Source: Chara braunii (taxonomy: Eukaryota > Streptophyta > Charophyceae > Charales > Characeae). Taken from it: a stretch of DNA of 20,296 bases. The notes below the pieces were generated by a model, which was given only the letters and a program-made list of their open reading frames with translations, had not been told where the DNA came from and searched no databases. Position 1 is the stretch's first letter, and every line of letters begins with the position of its first letter. The stretch spans positions 1 to 20,296 of the forward strand of contig BFEA01000658.1 in assembly GCA_003427395.1 (NCBI GenBank), in the 5' to 3' direction. The translations under genes and the position numbers were made by a program. This document shows, piece after piece, positions 1 to 9,366 of this stretch.

Positions 1-836
1 TCAAGGCAGACATATTGACCGTCGGGATCTTCGAACAACTGTTGACGCCTTACTATTTGGTCGCTTCAATGCGGCTGAATAGCGAAAGTGGTTTCCTCTC
101 TACAGCTTGAATCGGATGGCATAGTGTTCTCGAACCACTTCTAGCGTTTGCAGTGCAGAGACACGGGAATAGGAGGGAGTATAATTATTATTGTTATTAT
201 TACTTCATTATTATTTTTTTATTATCATTGTTATCGGTCCGATTGCAAAAGATCTCAGAGCTCAGTCTCCGAGTGGGAATTTGATAGGCAAGTTTGAATC
301 CCACTCCCTGTCGATCGCTGAGGACCTCCGAAGCGGGCGCAGCGGGTGACAGACGTTGTTGCCCTTGGCTTCAGCGAGCGGCAGGCGTCCACCTCCCCGG
401 GTTTCCTCACACCGTGCCATACTTACCCCGCGCGCCACCCTACGACACCCCGCTCTCCACACGGAGTCGCATTGTCGTTGCCGATGCCGTCGTCGGGATC
501 GTCCTCCGCACGCGTGCTTAACTCAGTCAAACATACCGACCAAGGACCAATATCTTTAATTCCCGTTCTAACCAAGAATAAACAAAGATAGAAATAGAGA
601 TAAAATAAAAGCGAACCGACCGGCGTCCGCGCCGGATCTATAATCAACGATAGAAACGGAATCACGCGCGCCTTAAGCATGCGCGCCCCCACACTCTTAA
701 CTCTGGCCGACCGTCCAGCCAGCGTAATCACAAACACAGTCGCGCCTAGCGCGGTATACTTAACTTTAAACCAAACCATTTTTTGTTGCTTGCATAAAAC
801 AGGGCAGATACCCTCGTAAGGGTATTCGCACCGACA
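1..836 (-). repeat. 3' LTR start of element 1 (truncated by window edge)
   Basis: Read on the minus strand it starts TGTCGGTGCGAATACCC at 836. From 836 to about 413 it matches 14022-13599 with 29 differences and no indels seen. Below 412 it diverges abruptly from the other LTR copies, just after a splice-donor-like GGGGTAAGTATGG shared by both. The rest (1-412) holds an AT-rich TTA/ATT trinucleotide stretch (about 181-235) and no feature I recognise. Divergence could reflect an insertion or deletion, or recombination between LTR subfamilies. Confidence 0.8.
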
Positions 837-837
837 G

Positions 838-870
838 CTTACCGGACCATATTAAGCGATGTCCCCGTCG
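838..870 (-). promoter_or_regulatory. Conserved block just before the 3' LTR (PPT region)
   Basis: The minus strand reads GCGACGGGGAC, a short variable part, then TTAATATGGTCCGGTAAG, next to the LTR start. The same block precedes the LTR at 14561. Its position is that of the polypurine tract that primes plus-strand DNA, and GACGGGGA is the only purine-rich piece, so the exact primer is uncertain. Confidence 0.55.
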
Positions 871-1935
871 CTTTGCCAAATCAGAAGGCTATAAATTCAT
901 CCACACTCCAAATGCTGACAAGAAAGGAGCCAATCCGATTAGCCGACAAACACAGGGTAGAGGTCTCCATCAAATCATGTCTCCACGACTATAGGCTGCC
1001 AGGTTTCTAACCTTGGCCTTTCACCGCTCAGAAATTAGTTCGCTGACAGCCTAAGTTCCACAGACCTTCCCAATCGTCCTCACGCTGGTCCTAAACAACC
1101 TTCGGCTTCTCGTTGGGTGTCCCTAGTCCTGGCCAAAACTAGGGACTCGGGCCCTAACCGAGACATGTGAAGGCACTCTCGCCTTCCTTCCCATAAAGTC
1201 TCTCGCAATGAAATACACATACGTATTCATGTATACTTAATATCCACTCCGCTCTTTCTGCAGTCTAGTACAGAAAGGCCAGGTCTCCATCTTGGCCCAC
1301 CATAGCCTGGTTGATCGGACCAGGACTACGGCCCACCGCATTGTTATTTAACGGCAGTACCCTCGTTGGTTACGCAACGATAGGTTTTCTCTTGATAAGC
1401 ACTCAATCAGGACCTCCCAAAATCTCAACCTTCACTATCCCACAGAGTAATTTCCTTGGGGCGGGTAACTCCCCTTAAACTCTTATCCCGTGGTCCCGCA
1501 GCCAGGTTGCACCGACTAGCAGCCATCCAATGGCCCTAGAGGTACTAACTTATTTTCCGTTAGCTTGGTCTTTCTGCAATATGTACCAGAACTAGCACAG
1601 GTGGTTAGACGGGGCGTCAAAACAAAATCACAGGCCCACTGCGCGATACGCAGGGGTCCGAAGACATTTACCAGCCCTTTCACAATAGGCATGGCATCCT
1701 TCGCACACTCACAAACAAAATCACCGCTAGGTCCACCAGGCCGTGACCCCTGACTTGATCAGAGCCAGCAGCCACCCGTCCTGATACGTCTCTCAACTGC
1801 AATCATTGTGACTTTCTCAAATATTTGAAGCAAAAGTGACCCTCTTCGTCAGACTTTATCACTCATCAGACAACTTACCATGCCATAAATCAGTTTACTT
1901 ACCTTTGAAGGTGAGTCTTCCAACAACAAAAACAT

Positions 1936-2073
1936 CCCCTCTTCCAAAAATCGAAGGGGCTCTCATCATAAAACCAAACTTCCCCTCCTCAAAAAATTCG
2001 AGGGGGTATCATCATAACACACAACATCCCCTTTTCCAAAAATCCAGGGGTCTCTTCATAAAATAAAACATCA
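1936..2073. repeat. 46-bp tandem repeat, three units, each a stem-loop
   Basis: Units start at 1936, 1982 and 2028 with exact 46-bp spacing. Each has CCCCT ... AGGGG arms around a C/T- and A-rich loop (for example 1936-1959, 1982-2006, 2028-2050), then a CTCATCATAAAAC-like tail. The arms stay paired while loop bases differ. Confidence 0.8.
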
Positions 2074-3217
2074 CTGAGAGAACACCTTATGGGTCCTCGT
2101 CACAACTTAAGCAATCAACAACCGGCATGGTGAAGCATTCGAGTTTCAAGGACTCGTAAATTATCTAAAAATCCTCACACTTTGCACAAACAGGCTGCGC
2201 TTCCTCCCCTTATACTCTGCCCTATCAGCTGCCCGTGGGCAAGGCGCACGAGTATACCGAGGAGTAGACAGCTTCACATGTCACACATTCACACATCTTT
2301 CACCCAAGCCAACATTCATCAGGATAAAGCCACACAAGTGAGAGTGATAGTGATCGTCACAAAAAACATGCCTCATAGGGTCTCAACTCAATATGTACAC
2401 CACAATAAAACGTCTCTCTCAAAAACGACATAGGTACTCCGCCCTCACGTCCCACTCTGTCGAGTAACCCACGCTTCGAACACACGAGTACCTCGGAATA
2501 TGTCCAAACATATACAAAAGCCCAAATCACACAAATCTATCCCAACTGTACACGCCAATATATCACACATCTGGACACAATCACCTAAATCATACCAAAA
2601 GAATGAACAAATGATTCGTCCAATACTAAAGCCTACCTATGTACAGGTGGACAGGCTAGTCGTGACTACACCTAGATATGCACATATCTAGCCCAGTCTC
2701 TATATACAAACTTTGATTCTGCTAAAGTATAGGCGAACCAGTCCCCACTCACTCATTACCTCCTGGGCTTCACCTACATAGCTGAGCTATCTACAACCTA
2801 AGTCACCTTACCGGACCATTATTGTGAAACCCATCCCCGGATCCAACCTGTGCACATATACACATCCAAGTATATATTTATCCTGACCCAGATAATATAC
2901 AACTAGCCTTTACCAGTTAGTACGGGGTTAGGGTCAAGCAACAGCTAGCCTGCTACTCCAATTTCCAAATCAATACATGTACAATTAGACTTCACCGACA
3001 TGAACCCAAGAGTCCAGGGTAGACGACTGACAGAAACTTCCCAACCTAAAGGTTAGGGTGAATCCTCATCACATCCTACTATACTTTCTCTACCCTATCC
3101 TCTTCTTGCTCATTACGACTCCTAGTCATCTCGCCTGCCCACCTTGTACTCTTAACCGTCTGATCCCCCTAGTGACCATCTCACCCAGCACAGTCAAACC
3201 CCTTTCTTTCTTGAGCC

Positions 3218-4588
3218 TCACTTATGGTCTTGCTGACCCCTGCCGCGACCTTCGGCGCCTTGCCTGTCGTTCCCACGGCCTCCACCGTCGCGTCCACCAT
3301 CTCCACGGCACGCATCGCCACGCCCGCCTTCTCCGCGGCCCGTGTCGCCACGTCCGCCGTCTCCGCGGCCCCTTCTAACTGACTGCCTTTGGCCTCTTCC
3401 ACCTGTCATACTGTCTCGCAAAATTTGTTGTATCGGCGGCCACAGCGGTCCGACAGGTTGGATTTGGATTGGCGGGGGCCCACGAGGCATAATGTTCATC
3501 AAAGGGCCCATATAATTACTTTGCGCCCTAGGCATGTAAGGATTATATGTCGGCCACAAGCTCATTTGGTTACACGTCGTGCACTGCCCACGTAAAGCTG
3601 GCTCGATCAGAAGAGGCCCCCTTGGTCTTACCTCGCTTTCCGACTTTCGCGGGGTAACTGCTTTCTGCCACGAACTCTGCCCCTTTTTGGTACCTTGACT
3701 GCTTTGAGCGAGGTTCCTTGCCTTCCGCTGCGCCTTTGTCAACTTGGGAGGTCCAAGCTTCCCCTTTTCTCCCGTCACACCCTCCTCCTTACTTCCTCGA
3801 GGGGTACGGTCAGTCTTCCCCTAATGATCGCATACCACCGTTGCCCAGTGCTTTGGCCACCATCCACTCTTTTGCCTTTCTCGACCTGCGGACGAGGATG
3901 CTTCCAAGTTAACAAGCCCTCTCTCTGGGTCCAGCCCAATAACAGACAGGGTCATATTAACACCCCGCTCCTCCTTTATCTCAATAAATTATTCGCCTTC
4001 GTCGCTCGCTCGAGCACCGGCCCGCCTCTTTGGGGCTCCTATCGAGAGGGGTGGCTCTTGGTCATCCCCCTCAATTTCACTTTCACCCTGGTCGGTCGGC
4101 TTACTTGGGGAACCTTCTGAAATCTTTCGCTTGCCCTTCCTGACCTCCTCCAGTCGGGCTAACCTCTCTTTCAATACTCTCACTTGTCTTTGTAGCCCAC
4201 TTAACTCCGCATGCGATGGTACGCCCACAACTGGTGCAATAGAGCATTCCCCACGTTGGCCCTCCATTCCATCCTCTGGGAATCTTAGCCTTAGGGAGTT
4301 ATCCAACTCATCCCACGTCTCCGCCTTCTGCTTGAGGGCATATACCTCCTCACTTAGTCCTTCACAGACGAACAAAGGGAACATGTACCACATCGTCTTC
4401 TTGTCCCACTTCTTTATGAGGCAGAAATCCTGAAAATCACGCAGAAAGCTGGACAAGTCCCTTCCTTGGAACAGCAGGGCGCGCAGATCTGGGGGCATTG
4501 ACTCCCGCAACACCTCGTGCAGCAACACCTTCATGAGGCACGAGTTTCTCCAAAGCAGGATCCTGGCGAAACCGCTTTTTTCTTCCAT
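3218..4588 (-). pseudogene. gag: Retrotransposon Gag, broken by two in-frame stops
   Basis: The ATG at 4588 lies in a strong context (CACCATGG). One frame of about 456 codons runs to TGA at 3218, broken by TAA at 3989 and TAG at 3821. Residues 38-103 match the plant retrotransposon Gag core (family PF03732 by recollection): FLRDF near 48, DFCLIKKW near 54, FPLFVCEGL near 70 and WDELDNSLRLRFP near 92. Residues 127-150 form a likely coiled coil with leucine spacing, followed by basic and acidic stretches. The C-terminal part has Met/Pro-rich sequence and then an RG-rich tail encoded by imperfect 30-bp repeats. No CCHC zinc knuckle was found. Gag forms the particle that packages the RNA; the RG tail probably binds RNA in its place. 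Nothing resembling protease follows. Confidence 0.8.
3255..3375 (-). repeat. 30-bp tandem repeats encoding the RG-rich Gag tail
   Basis: On the minus strand about three imperfect 30-bp units, each starting near GGCCGCGGAGA, encode ten-residue units of the pattern GRGDGGRGDT, with a more degraded end. The same GC-rich stretch is open in other frames, which explains the overlapping short ORFs here. Confidence 0.7.
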
Positions 4589-4784
4589 GGTGCTAACAGC
4601 AGCCTGGTACGCAAAACAAGCAGCTACTTATTAGGGAGCGTCCTAGGCGGACTCAAGCAATCAGGAGCAAGCGGTTGAACTCAACTCTCATTACCTTATC
4701 CTATGTCCACATCGAGGAACCCCTAGTCCTTACAATAGTATATATAAGCAAAATTCCTCAATGACTGTTGGCAGGCAGTAGTGG
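4589..4784 (-). other. Spacer between the unknown ORF and gag
   Basis: No ORF is seen. AAGGTAATGAG near 4697 and TTTTGCGTACCAG just before the gag ATG look like splice donor and acceptor, so an intron that joins a leader to gag is possible. This is weak evidence based on motifs only. Confidence 0.3.
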
Positions 4785-5893
4785 TTAATATGACAATAGG
4801 TATAGGCACGGTCGCACCCAAGTCAAAGGGAGCGCACTTTTAGTGAACGACAAGGGTCCTTTCTATCGGTCCACTACTGCTCGACCCTCATCCCAGTCTA
4901 CATTTCCCTCATTCGGATCATGGGAAGCGGCATAAATGTCAAACATATAGGTCATATTCTTAAGCCACTGCCTAGAAGGCGAGAACTTCGGGTCTAAGTT
5001 CAGACCTTATATCAATTCACATGTATAGCGCCCATACTCCCAGTTTCGCACCCTCATAGCGGCTTCAGCTGCCGCCTCTACCTTCGCCTGCCCACCAAAA
5101 CTCTTCTCTATGAGGACCTCAGGTAAGGTGACTCGCAGCATAGCAGATGGAGGCGCGAACTCTCCAGCGCACTTAACCTCTACATAGGTTAGTACTTGCT
5201 TTTACCCGTCACGGAACACTTCCCTCGCCCATTTTGTTGCTCCTGCCTCGGCTACCTTCAAAGGCTTAGCAAGCAGGCTTCCATGCCCAAGTGCCAACTC
5301 TATCCCATGCTTGACCCAAAAGGTGGCTGAAACGTACAGGATCACCCTCACACTTGCGCTTTCCTGTTGGTCGTCGAACCCAGACTTGATCTAGACGAAG
5401 ATGTCCGTGCCCATCATCACGCCCCACCATGATGAAACATACTCTCCTTCTCTGACTCGCCTGGGTAAAGACACTTCAAACCCTCCCTCTTTCTCAGTTG
5501 GTCTGAGCATACGCGGGTCTTCCCGTGCATGAGGCATCATGAGTTGCCTTTGCTTTGTCTGGGTTCTGCCTATCACAGACAAACGTCCAGTATACGTCTT
5601 TCGTTATGTAACTGACAATCCCTATCTCCCTTAGAAGAGCGACCCAACGTACAGGCTAGGTGGCCAACCATGGGTCAAATGCTGGACTGAAAACATTCAT
5701 ATAAGTCCCTACAGGCTGATAAAATCCCGGGTATAACCCCAATAAAATAACCCGCACGAAATATTCATGAAAATGATATCTACTCAAGCACATATCTCCG
5801 CATACTTAGACATAACCTACGATGTATAGCATCAATTACTACCCACCGCTCCCTTAAAGGTGGGCTGACTAGTTTAAGTGTTAGCCCTTCCAT
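4785..5893 (-). pseudogene. Broken unknown ORF upstream of gag
   Basis: I do not recognise this protein. Reading the minus strand from an ATG at 5893 gives about 369 codons of protein-like sequence, interrupted by two frame changes and several stops. Frame one runs 5893 to about 5790, ending in TAG at 5780. Frame two runs to about 5530, with stops at 5806 (TAA) and 5656 (TAG). Frame three continues, with stops at 5391 (TAG), 5202 (TAA), 5007 (TAA) and 4863 (TAG), ending at TAA 4785. Most stops are one transition from CAA or CAG, consistent with C-to-T decay. The predicted product is rich in Trp, Tyr and Val, with no obvious membrane segment. Its place between PBS and gag recalls the extra ORF1 of Ogre elements, but I claim no sequence relationship. 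The true end could be 4863 or 4785. Confidence 0.6.
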
Positions 5894-6720
5894 TGCTACT
5901 CCAACTCCCTCTAGGATTAGATGTCCTTAAAATAAGGAAGGTATTACCCAAACTCACTACGTCCCGTAGTAGAACAACCGCTTAGAATCCAGATTCAAAC
6001 ATCTAGGTCCATGTCAGTAATATCCTTCGATTTTCGTTAACCTACTTCTACTCAAAGCGCCCAGACGACTTCTAGCCTGATACCTAGGAGAGGATCTATA
6101 CCTTCAACTCTTGACAGAGGAATATTATCTCACTCATCCTTAGCTCTATTCTGAGGCAACCGTATTACGAGGCTCTCCCAGCCATTCCGATGACTCTTAT
6201 GGTATTTAAAAAGGGTACACCATAGGGCTGACTCTCACAATAGCCACACTTAACCTTAATCGCATCAAGTACGCAAAACATCGTCCCAATCTGTCGGCCA
6301 TCTGATCAGAAGGGTTATCAATTTCAGTTATCGTTATGCCAGTCAGGGCTCGTGAACACATAATCAAAACTCTTATCACTCTTGAGCTACTCATACCGGG
6401 TCAATCAAAACCCAGTCGTCTCGACCAAAACCAAGTCACACAATCAACTCTCACTTCATGCCTTATCCAACATCGTCTGTAACCAACCGTTCCGCCTAAA
6501 CCAATTAATAAAGCAGAAGCGGTCATCTCGCCTGAGTCATCATCCATCCTCATATCTAGGCTCGATCTTTAAGGACTTCTTAGTCTTGCAACATCTCCAA
6601 CGATAATCATAATATTTACAAATCGCTCATACATTCTAACAAAAACTTCTCATTTGTCTATTTTCTCACTTCTAATACCCAGATGTCGTTCCACCAGGGA
6701 CAACGGTAGACAACCGTTAT
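5894..6720 (-). other. Untranslated leader of element 1
   Basis: These 827 bp lie between the PBS and the unknown ORF. Only short shadow frames are present. Packaging signals would be expected here in an LTR element, but I can identify none. Confidence 0.5.
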
Positions 6721-6737
6721 CCCCGGCAACGACGCCA
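6721..6737 (-). promoter_or_regulatory. Primer-binding site, tRNA-Asp(GUC)
   Basis: The minus strand reads TGGCGTCGTTGCCGGGG. This is complementary, with one mismatch, to the 3' end including CCA of plant tRNA-Asp(GUC) as I remember it, the primer used by Athila-type plant Ty3/gypsy elements. It starts two bases after the LTR end at 6740, the expected spacing. It fixes the direction of element 1 and the LTR/internal boundary. Two ambiguous bases (N at 6744 and 6757) lie just inside the LTR. Confidence 0.85.
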
Positions 6738-6744
6738 CCTGTCN

Positions 6745-7335
6745 AGCGCATCAGTCNGGCACCGCACCAGGGCAGCGCGGGACCCTCCCGGCCGCGTCAC
6801 GCAGGAGTTGGATTTTAAATCCTTCGTCGCAAATATACATGGAGCTTCCTTAGGCCGCTCTGGCCGAGTGCGCCATCCATACCTCTCGCGAGCCCCTACG
6901 ACAGGATAGGGCCTACGCGAGGCACGACTTACCTACACCTCACGGGAGCTGTCACCTTCTTTCGGTGGGCGTATCCCCGCCGAGCTACCAGTCCACAGTA
7001 CGAAAGTTAATCAGTTGCAATCGCAGAGGTAGACCAGCCGAGGGTGTTTCTCGTTCGCTGTAGCATAGGGGGTACACGCGGTATTACGCCTCTATCGAAC
7101 CCGCACGCGAACCGACATCTTGGGGGGCTAACGTCCCAAGCGCGACTCGTCGTCGGTCGACTAGGACGCATCCCACACACCACGCGCACACCACTTTACG
7201 AACACAAGAATAAAACACACACACACACACATACGAAACGGCACAACACAAACAACGTGACAACGCTCCTAGCCCCTCGGTAGCCAACCCATAACTCTCC
7301 AATGCGGAATTCGGATAGGCGTTGCGCACGAGACT
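6745..7335 (-). repeat. Conserved 3' end of LTR (putative R-U5), element 1
   Basis: The reverse complement aligns with 19117-19642: shared pieces include CCTAGTCGACCGACG, GAGTCGCGCTTGGGAC, CCTATGCTACAG, TGCGATTGCAAC, TATC-TGTCGTAGGGG and GATGCGCT. A TATA-like box lies just upstream, so this should be the transcribed R-U5 part. It contains GGTAAGTCGTG, a splice-donor-like site also present in the other copy near 19480. An (AC)8 run occurs at 7215-7230. Confidence 0.75.
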
Positions 7336-7344
7336 TAATATAAA
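7336..7344 (-). promoter_or_regulatory. TATA-like box of the LTR promoter
   Basis: The minus strand reads TTTTATATTAAG followed by TCTCGTGCG. The aligned position in the other LTR (19106-19116) reads TTTATTATAAG followed by ACTCTCGTG. This leaves about 570 bp of R-U5, a normal size, and an unusually long U3 of about 6.7 kb. Confidence 0.6.
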
Positions 7345-7468
7345 ACCGCGCGAATGCAGGGCTAACTCATATCGACTCGCAATGCAAGCGTACGCAAGCA
7401 GTCGCAATGATAGCGTACCATGTAGTACCCATACTCATGCGGTCCTTGTTAATCTCGAGGGTCGCATT

Positions 7469-7604
7469 CGACACTCAAGTGTCGGCTGACACGCGCATTG
7501 AGGGTTAATCTCTCGACGCTGGACAACTGTCAAACGCGGTTGAAAACCACACACCCTCTTCTGCACTCTGTGCAGAGTGGGTGGTACACAGGTCCATACC
7601 TGTG
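7469..7604. repeat. Cluster of compact hairpins in LTR U3
   Basis: Perfect stems are seen at 7469-7484 (CGACAC/GTGTCG, loop TCAA), 7479-7492 (GTGTC/GACAC), 7561-7575 (CTGCAC/GTGCAG) and 7587-7604 (CACAGGT/ACCTGTG, loop CCAT). The first two share an arm and cannot form at the same time. Confidence 0.6.
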
Positions 7605-8214
7605 GTGACATTCGTTTCTTACTGCCCTTGAGGTGAGCCCCACTCCAGGCGTGGACAGAAGTCAAAGGGTTTGACTTTGACGGTTGCCACGGACTATAAC
7701 GTCCAACCATAAAATCTTTAAGAAGCAAAGGATAAAAGGGGATCTCCCTTTTTTCTCAAACACATAATTTGTTTGACCCTTATGCACAATTACCGTTGGC
7801 TTCTCAAACACTCAGGGCACTCATGAATATATGGGGGTTGGTTATAAAGGACGATCGCTTCTCACAGTCACAGTAAGGCTCCTCTCAACCATATATGTAT
7901 GTAATCGCAGACAATCACATCCAGCGTCCGAGCCACAAACATACATGCAATTACCTCAAAGATTCAACCAAAGGTTCACACGCTACACGGGGTCAAATTC
8001 AATAATTCTCTGTACTCATACCCCTTGCTTTAGCCATGCAAACCTCAACCTCAGCGCAACCTCCCAGCAATAAAAATACTCAGTATCTTTGTTAAATGGC
8101 CATTCAATAAAGTCCGGGTAAAAACACAATAAAACAAATAAACCACATGGCTAAAGCCTTTAGGTTGAGTGGCAGGAGTGAATTGGAGTTGAGTCGTAAA
8201 CCGACGAATCGGCA
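7605..8214. other. LTR U3 interior without recognised feature
   Basis: There is no gene. A perfect 7-bp hairpin sits at 7734-7752 (AAAAGGG/CCCTTTT). The remainder is AT-rich LTR sequence with no counterpart I could align in the shorter LTR. Confidence 0.5.
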
Positions 8215-8220
8215 ACCGAC

Positions 8221-8289
8221 CTGTTATCAGTGATAACAGAAGATGATCCTCAAAGGATCAGGCTGAATCTAGTCCTGATCTTGAATCAG
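8221..8289. repeat. Three consecutive perfect hairpins
   Basis: The stems are 8221-8239 (CTGTTATCA/TGATAACAG, near-perfect palindrome), 8244-8260 (TGATCCT/AGGATCA, loop CAA) and 8275-8289 (CTGAT/ATCAG). An alternative stem ATCAGG/CCTGAT (8257-8279) competes with the last two. Confidence 0.6.
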
Positions 8290-8524
8290 ACACCCCAAAG
8301 GACTTGTAACACAAGATAGGTCAAATGCCCAAGTTAAATCATCTGCATATGGGGAATAAACCTCCATAGCACATTCTGACTCAAAGCTACCAGCCAACTA
8401 AGTCCAAGCCTACCTCTAAGCCAATGCCCAAGGCAAAGGTAGACTAATGACAGAATCTCCCCTATTCAGGGTGGATCGCCAGAATCACCATTTGTCAAAA
8501 TATAATCTAACTCCTTTAAACTAA
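8290..8524. other. LTR U3 sequence resembling the 3' internal region
   Basis: The stretch near 8425-8485 (CCCAAGG ... GGTAGACTAATGACAGAATCTCCC) resembles 3010-3060 (CCCAAGAG ... GGTAGACGACTGACAGAAACTTCCC) in the same orientation. There is no ORF. Confidence 0.4.
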
Positions 8525-9080
8525 GAAAATTTCCGCAGCGCTTCCCGTAGGAAAAATGTCTTTCCAAAATTTATACAAGTCCATATATGAAAGCATAAAT
8601 AATTTTTAACTCTGGAAAACCAAAATCTTTCTAACTCTCCGAATTGGTAGAAATTTTGGCAGCATTCCCTTTTAGAAAGGAAGACTTCCCAGATTTATAC
8701 TAAGTCAAATGCGAACTCAAAAGACAACCTGAGTTCAACTTAGACAAGATTCAACTAACCCCTAAGTTTTACAGAAATTTCGGCGGCACTCCATCTAGAA
8801 AAGTGCTTTTTCAAAATTTATACAAATCTAGGTCCAGAATTTATAAGTAATTTTGACTTCTCAAGGTCCAATTTTGTCTAACTCCCTGAATTAGCAAAAA
8901 TTTGGGCAACACTCCCTTTAGAAAAGAAGACTTTCTAGATTTTTACTAAGTCAGATATAAGAAAAAACAAAGTTAAACTTTTGACAAGTCAAAATTCGAC
9001 TAACTCCCTGGATTTATAGAAATTTCGGCAACGCTTCCCGTAGAGAAAGTAGCTTGTCAAGATTTATACAAATCCAAGTA
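8525..9080. repeat. ~123-bp tandem repeat, five units
   Basis: Units begin with GAAATTTCGGCAGC-like sequence at about 8525, 8650, 8774, 8896 and 9019, spaced 122-125 bp. Each contains a short CTTCCCGTAGAAA-like piece and then TTTATACAAGTC-like sequence. Units 1, 3 and 5 resemble each other (CAAAATTTATACAA), as do 2 and 4 (GAAGACTT..AGATTT), so the array is built from ~247-bp dimers. The other long LTR lacks it. Confidence 0.8.
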
Positions 9081-9366
9081 TAAAAAAAGATCTCAGAAAA
9101 TGCAATAATTTACCTAAGTAAAAAAAATTACTACAGAAAATGCAGGAATTGAAACTAACTCTTATAGCTCTAGCACGTGGCGAGCGACTAAAGCAACTAC
9201 CTATTAACTGAAACATAGACCAAGTAGTAACTTCACTCAGCCACATGCAGACCAAACCAGAAGGTAAGTACTCTCACCACTCCAAGTACATTCCATATAG
9301 ATAGTTTATGAATCTTGTAAGTCCTTGAACCCTTATTTCCCTCTTACATAAGGCATAGAGCTGGAT

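Larger units (their letters stand above)
837..3217 (-). other. Non-coding 3' internal region of element 1, no pol
   Basis: The 2.4 kb between gag and the 3' LTR is where pol would sit. Spot translations on the minus strand give only short runs with frequent stops, and I see no DTG protease, YxDD reverse transcriptase or integrase HHCC/DDE pattern. Positions 837-1325 match 14023-14560 of element 2 in reverse, so this is a conserved family 3' region. The plus strand is C- and A-rich throughout. It holds the 46-bp hairpin repeats (1936-2073) and a second copy of the pre-LTR motif (2807-2819). Confidence 0.65.

Noticed and set aside
280-312. tRNA T-arm-like GTTTGAATCCCAC
   Set aside because: The 5' side of the stem does not pair and no D or anticodon arm can be drawn.
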